From Candidatus Dojkabacteria bacterium (GTDB lineage: Bacteria > Patescibacteria > Dojkabacteria > SC72 > JAFGCJ01), in assembly GCA_016932785.1 (NCBI GenBank), contig JAFGCJ010000003.1, forward strand, positions 107,677 to 171,676: DNA of 64,000 nt. The letters run 5' to 3'. Within the stretch, counting starts at the first letter, position 1, and the number at the start of each line of letters is the position of its first letter. The notes below the pieces were generated by a model, which made no database searches, had not been told where the DNA came from, and saw only the letters and a program-made list of their open reading frames with translations. The position numbers were made by a program, and so were the translations under genes. Positions 60,930 through 64,000 of the stretch are shown here, in pieces.

Positions 60930-61379
60930 ATGCCTACAGTTAACCAGTTAGTAAGAAAACCAAGAAAAAACAAGAGAGAAGCGAGAAAAAGAATTGCCTT
61001 GGCTACTAACAGAAATACGGTAAAACATAGAGTGAAAGTTGCAAAAAACCCTTTTAAAAGAGGAGTTTGTCTTCAGGTCAAAACCGTAACACCCAAAAAA
61101 CCTAACTCAGCGCTCCGCAAAGTTGCTAGGGTGAGACTATCGAATGGTATGGCTGTTACGGCATACATCCCTGGGGAGGGTCATAACTTACAGGAGCACT
61201 CTGTAGTTTTAGTAAAAGCTGGTAGGAAAAGAGACCTTCCAGGTGTTAGATATATTGTTGTTAGAGGCAAGTATGATACACAGGGGGTTGAAGGAAGATC
61301 ACGAGGACGATCAAAGTATGGTGCAAAGACAGGTGGACAGGTAGCTGCCGTTGAAGATTCCCCCGGTGGAGAAGAGTAA
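60930..61379 (+). CDS. rpsL: 30S ribosomal protein S12 with an N-terminal insert
   Basis: Predicted 149 residues, longer than the usual 123-140. The decoding-site loops are conserved (TPKKPNSALRK and GRKRDLPGVRY with its aspartate). Between RKPR and KRGVC it has 30 residues where E. coli has 17, rich in Arg, Lys and Asn, and the C terminus has an additional acidic tail (VEDSPGGEE). It follows rpoC by five bases, so the classic rpoBC-rpsL-rpsG order is kept. Confidence 0.97.
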   Translation: MPTVNQLVRKPRKNKREARKRIALATNRNTVKHRVKVAKNPFKRGVCLQVKTVTPKKPNSALRKVARVRLSNGMAVTAYIPGEGHNLQEHSVVLVKAGRKRDLPGVRYIVVRGKYDTQGVEGRSRGRSKYGAKTGGQVAAVEDSPGGEE

Positions 61380-61404
61380 GATATTTTTTATTTTATAGAA
61401 AATT

Positions 61405-61872
61405 ATGAGAGGTAAGAAAGCATCAAAAAGAACGGTAGAACCAGACTCAATGTACGGTAATACTTCTGTTACACGCTTCATAAATAAGGTTATGCTCCAT
61501 GGTAAAAAGTCACTCGCGGAGAACTTTGTGTATTCTTCCATGAAGGCAGCTTCTGAAAAGCTAAAAAAAGAACCTTTAGAGGTTCTTGAAACTGCTTTGA
61601 ATAATGTAAAACCTGCACTCGAAGTAAGATCTCGAAGGGTCGGCGGTGCAAATTATCAAGTTCCTATGCCGGTTCCTGAGGATAGGCAAGAAGCTCTTGC
61701 AATAAGGTGGATTACTGATGCTGCAAGAAGTAAGAAGGGCAAGGAGTTTACAGAGTTACTAACCACCGAAATTGTTAATGCATATAAGGGTGAGGGAGAT
61801 GCAGTCAAGATGAAGATGGATACCGAAAAGATGGCTCAGGCAAACAAAGCATTTGCACACTTCAGGTGGTAG
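61405..61872 (+). CDS. rpsG: 30S ribosomal protein S7
   Basis: Predicted 155 residues, normal length. The signature MRGKKASKRTVEPDSMYGNTSVTRFINKVMLHGKKSLAE and RVGGANYQVPMPV are diagnostic; the C terminus reads MAQANKAFAHFRW. S7 nucleates assembly of the 30S head. It follows rpsL by 25 bases and is the last + strand gene of this operon in the window; fusA and tuf, which often follow, are absent here. Confidence 0.97.
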   Translation: MRGKKASKRTVEPDSMYGNTSVTRFINKVMLHGKKSLAENFVYSSMKAASEKLKKEPLEVLETALNNVKPALEVRSRRVGGANYQVPMPVPEDRQEALAIRWITDAARSKKGKEFTELLTTEIVNAYKGEGDAVKMKMDTEKMAQANKAFAHFRW

Positions 61873-61930
61873 ATCATCCTTCTTTTTCTTCTGATTAGTA
61901 GAGAGATTATTATTGTAAACTCTTAGATCG

Positions 61931-62641
61931 CTATTCTTTCTTTCCCTCTGATTTTCCTTCTTCTTCTTTGACTTCTGGTTGTTCGCCCTCTTCAGGAGTT
62001 TCTCCTTCGGTTTCTTCGACCTCTTCACCTTCCTCGCCTTCTTCAGTCTCTTCGCTCTTCTCTTCGACAACCTCTTCAGCCTTTTGGAACGGAAGGATAG
62101 TAGCTATTGTGAGATCCTTGTCGGATTCATGTATAAGTCTTAGTTCGCTTGGAATGTCAACTTCCTTTACTGAAATTCTGTCGCCGATCTCCCCAAGATT
62201 GCTAATGTCTATTTCAAGATACTCTGGAAAGGCCTCAGGTAGGCCAGTTAGGTTGATTGTCTCTGTGACATATATGAGGACACCAAGGTTGTTTTTGACC
62301 GCAGGTGACTCTCCCGTAGATGAAATTCCAACTGGAATAGTAACCTCGACTTTGGGATCGAGCATCATGAAGCTAATATGTTGAATGGTGTGTGATCTTG
62401 GGTCTCTTTGAACCTCTTTAACTAGTGCAAGAGAAGGCTTTTGATCTTCAATTTCCAGTTGGATGATGGTTGAGAGTGAAGCCTCCGACAACATTTTTTC
62501 AACGTCTCCGTGCAGTAATTTAATTGGATGAGATGCTGTTTTTTGATCATAGGCCACTCCTGGGATTATGCCATCATGAGCCAGTTTCTTTGTCTTTCCT
62601 AGTATTTTTCTTTTTTGAGCCTTTAAAGTCGGTCTATTCAT
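61931..62641 (-). CDS. rplY: 50S ribosomal protein L25 (CTC/TL5 type)
   Basis: Predicted 236 residues. The N-terminal 5S rRNA-binding domain (LKAQKRKILGKTKKLAHDGIIPGVAY) is followed by the C-terminal TL5/CTC beta domain (KVEVTIPVGISSTGESPAVKNNLGVLIYVTETINLTGLPEAFPEYLEIDIS). A tail of about 45 residues, mostly Glu with some Gly, Pro and Lys, ends the protein. It is convergent with rpsG, 58 bases away, and has no other gene in its unit. Confidence 0.93.
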   Translation of the reverse strand: MNRPTLKAQKRKILGKTKKLAHDGIIPGVAYDQKTASHPIKLLHGDVEKMLSEASLSTIIQLEIEDQKPSLALVKEVQRDPRSHTIQHISFMMLDPKVEVTIPVGISSTGESPAVKNNLGVLIYVTETINLTGLPEAFPEYLEIDISNLGEIGDRISVKEVDIPSELRLIHESDKDLTIATILPFQKAEEVVEEKSEETEEGEEGEEVEETEGETPEEGEQPEVKEEEGKSEGKKE

Positions 62642-62784
62642 GACTTGTGAAATATACCAAAAAAGACCCTTTTTAACAAGGCTTTGTGTTGGCTGAGCTG
62701 GTGCGGTCTGACATGGGCAATTAGTGTAGGAGGTGAATGCAATCTACATACAGCTTTTGAAATTCCGTTGTATATCCTAAGGAA

Positions 62785-64000
62785 TTATATAGCGACAATT
62801 GTCAGTGTCATATCTATAGAATATGTATCTGACTGCTGTTCCTTGGGAATTGTTTGATCGATTCCTATTCCCGTGATATCCCAGAAGCAGTTCATGTCGG
62901 CAGTGTTGTCGGCTGAAATTATTGTTATAGAATCTAGCGTACCTTCGCTGAATGATGCCTCTGTACCTAGTGAAAGTCCGGTTGTGGAGCATCCTGACTG
63001 TGGAGTTATTGTTCCAGAAGTCGGGTCTATTGTCATCTGTCCGCCTATTGAATCTGTATCACCTCCGTCCTCGGCATTGGCAGTTGGGTCATTGAAGTCG
63101 TAATCGCTGGAAGATCCATTCCAATAAGAAGTAGATCCAAGGTCTGCTGATAAGTTGAGAGTCCATTGGGGGTTTGTTGTAGAGTTTGTAATTCGTATTT
63201 TTTCTGTAGAGATACCGAAGGTCCCGGTTGATATCTGGTAGTTTAGTGCAAGTGCGATGGGACCCATGATTACAGATGGTGTTGAAATGGACCCTCCTCC
63301 GGCATCAACAATATCAACAGAAAGGTTTCCGTAAGTTGTTATTTCAGGATAGTAGGAATATGAGTCAAGTAATGTACCGTCAGATTTTACAATTCTAAAG
63401 CAATATGTAGAATTACCTGGAGCGCTGTTATCTTCTATCGAAAAGTCCCACATACCATCCTGATTTGTACGGATTTTAGTCTGTGAATTGGTAAAATTAT
63501 TTACTTCTTCATATGTTTGGCCGACAGTTGTATGTCCAGAATGGACCGGGTCATTTACGTTTGATGTAAGAGCTGTTCCATCAGTTGGGGTCGGATTGTC
63601 ATAGTATGCCATGTAGGTAAGGCCTGAAACGTCAGTATAAGTTGCTGGCGTGCCTCCGACTGGTGAAGAACATGTTCCTGAACCTTTATCTACATACTGA
63701 AGTTTAAAGTACTCATAGTTTCTCCGGGCTCCATCCCCGTCAGTATGTATGAGCATTCTTATTCGAAATCTTGCACCTGAAGCTCCAAGGACTGCCGCAG
63801 TATCTTGTGCTGCAAGAGGAGTACCAACGTTCGTCGAGTCTATATTATTAAAAAACCTATATGCAGACTGGTAAAACGTTGGAGGTGTAAGGTTTGCCAT
63901 TAGTTGTCCGTGCAGTTGGTCATTGGTTGCGTCATTCCAGGAGGAGTAGAGGCGTTGGTCAGACATGATATTAGCATTAATGCCGTAGATGTCAGTACTG
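62785..64000 (-). CDS. Secreted beta-rich surface protein, 5' end outside the window
   Basis: At least 404 residues. The frame stays open upstream of the first ATG (63966) to the window edge, so the N terminus is missing. The visible part has two to three beta domains rich in Ser, Thr, Gly and Asp, with the block RLYSSWNDATNDQ, a paired cysteine region (GTCSSPVGG; TYCFRIVKSDG) and a C-terminal repeat-like domain ending in MTLTIVAI. Such composition fits a CPR cell-surface protein. No membrane anchor is visible at the C terminus. Confidence 0.7.
   Translation of the reverse strand, partial: STDIYGINANIMSDQRLYSSWNDATNDQLHGQLMANLTPPTFYQSAYRFFNNIDSTNVGTPLAAQDTAAVLGASGARFRIRMLIHTDGDGARRNYEYFKLQYVDKGSGTCSSPVGGTPATYTDVSGLTYMAYYDNPTPTDGTALTSNVNDPVHSGHTTVGQTYEEVNNFTNSQTKIRTNQDGMWDFSIEDNSAPGNSTYCFRIVKSDGTLLDSYSYYPEITTYGNLSVDIVDAGGGSISTPSVIMGPIALALNYQISTGTFGISTEKIRITNSTTNPQWTLNLSADLGSTSYWNGSSSDYDFNDPTANAEDGGDTDSIGGQMTIDPTSGTITPQSGCSTTGLSLGTEASFSEGTLDSITIISADNTADMNCFWDITGIGIDQTIPKEQQSDTYSIDMTLTIVAI

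Noticed and set aside
1..64000. CRISPR arrays, insertion sequences, prophage or integrase genes
   Set aside because: None seen: no direct repeats with spacers, no transposase or integrase motifs.

Overview
The window looks like a chromosomal segment around the replication origin of a small-genome bacterium of the Candidate Phyla Radiation (Patescibacteria). This placement is an inference. It rests on the housekeeping gene set mixed with typical CPR envelope genes (a DUF4012 protein fused to a degenerate epimerase, CapA, a WecA/MraY-like transferase, PEGA, DUF4013 and PilN/PilO-like proteins), compact AT-rich genes and atypical ribosomal proteins (long L34, S12 with an insert). UGA is used as an ordinary stop (for example at 20631 and 30497), so the SR1/Gracilibacteria UGA-Gly code does not apply. 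I see no CRISPR array, insertion sequence or prophage.

Layout. 1-4.95 kb holds a secreted beta-propeller protein, tRNA-Ser(CGA), two small membrane proteins, an OmpR-type regulator and dnaN. 4.95-5.42 kb is a T/G-rich gap with DnaA-box-like sites, and base composition of the + strand changes there from C-rich to G-rich; I read it as the probable origin. 5.4-12.1 kb, on the minus strand, holds a large membrane histidine kinase, an E1/ThiF-like enzyme paired with an acyltransferase-like protein, and dnaA. 12.5-17.4 kb on the + strand is rpmH-rnpA-yidD-yidC-jag followed by an O-antigen-ligase-like and a DUF4013 membrane protein. 17.4-23.9 kb holds two aminoacyl-tRNA synthetase genes, valS behind a T-box leader and metG behind what looks like a classical leader-peptide attenuator. 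24-34.5 kb is accessory: unknown proteins, two ABC-2 permeases, SurE, an APH-like kinase, a TrmB regulator with a P-loop partner, two SDRs and an Erm-like methyltransferase. 34.7-35.2 kb is tmRNA. 36-39.5 kb holds PilN/PilO-like genes, the principal sigma factor and a zinc-ribbon protein. 39.5-46 kb is a minus-strand envelope block, 46.4-53.3 kb is rsmA, a methyltransferase, dnaG, a RodZ-like gene and ftsK, and 53.5-62.6 kb is rpoB-rpoC-rpsL-rpsG and a convergent L25 gene. The right edge cuts a secreted protein gene.

How it fits together. Replication (dnaA, dnaN, dnaG, ftsK), transcription (rpoB, rpoC, sigma factor) and translation genes (S12, S7, L34, L25, RNase P protein, tmRNA, ValRS, MetRS, RsmA) sit near the origin. 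yidC, yidD and jag serve membrane insertion, and the envelope block probably makes a surface polymer.

The most striking observation is the metG leader. A well-formed promoter is followed within a few bases by a 24-codon ORF carrying five Met codons in a six-codon stretch, then by two mutually exclusive hairpins, the second an intrinsic terminator. That matches ribosome-mediated attenuation responding to Met-tRNA, a few kilobases from a T-box that should respond to tRNA-Val. All assignments come from reading the sequence; no database search was possible.
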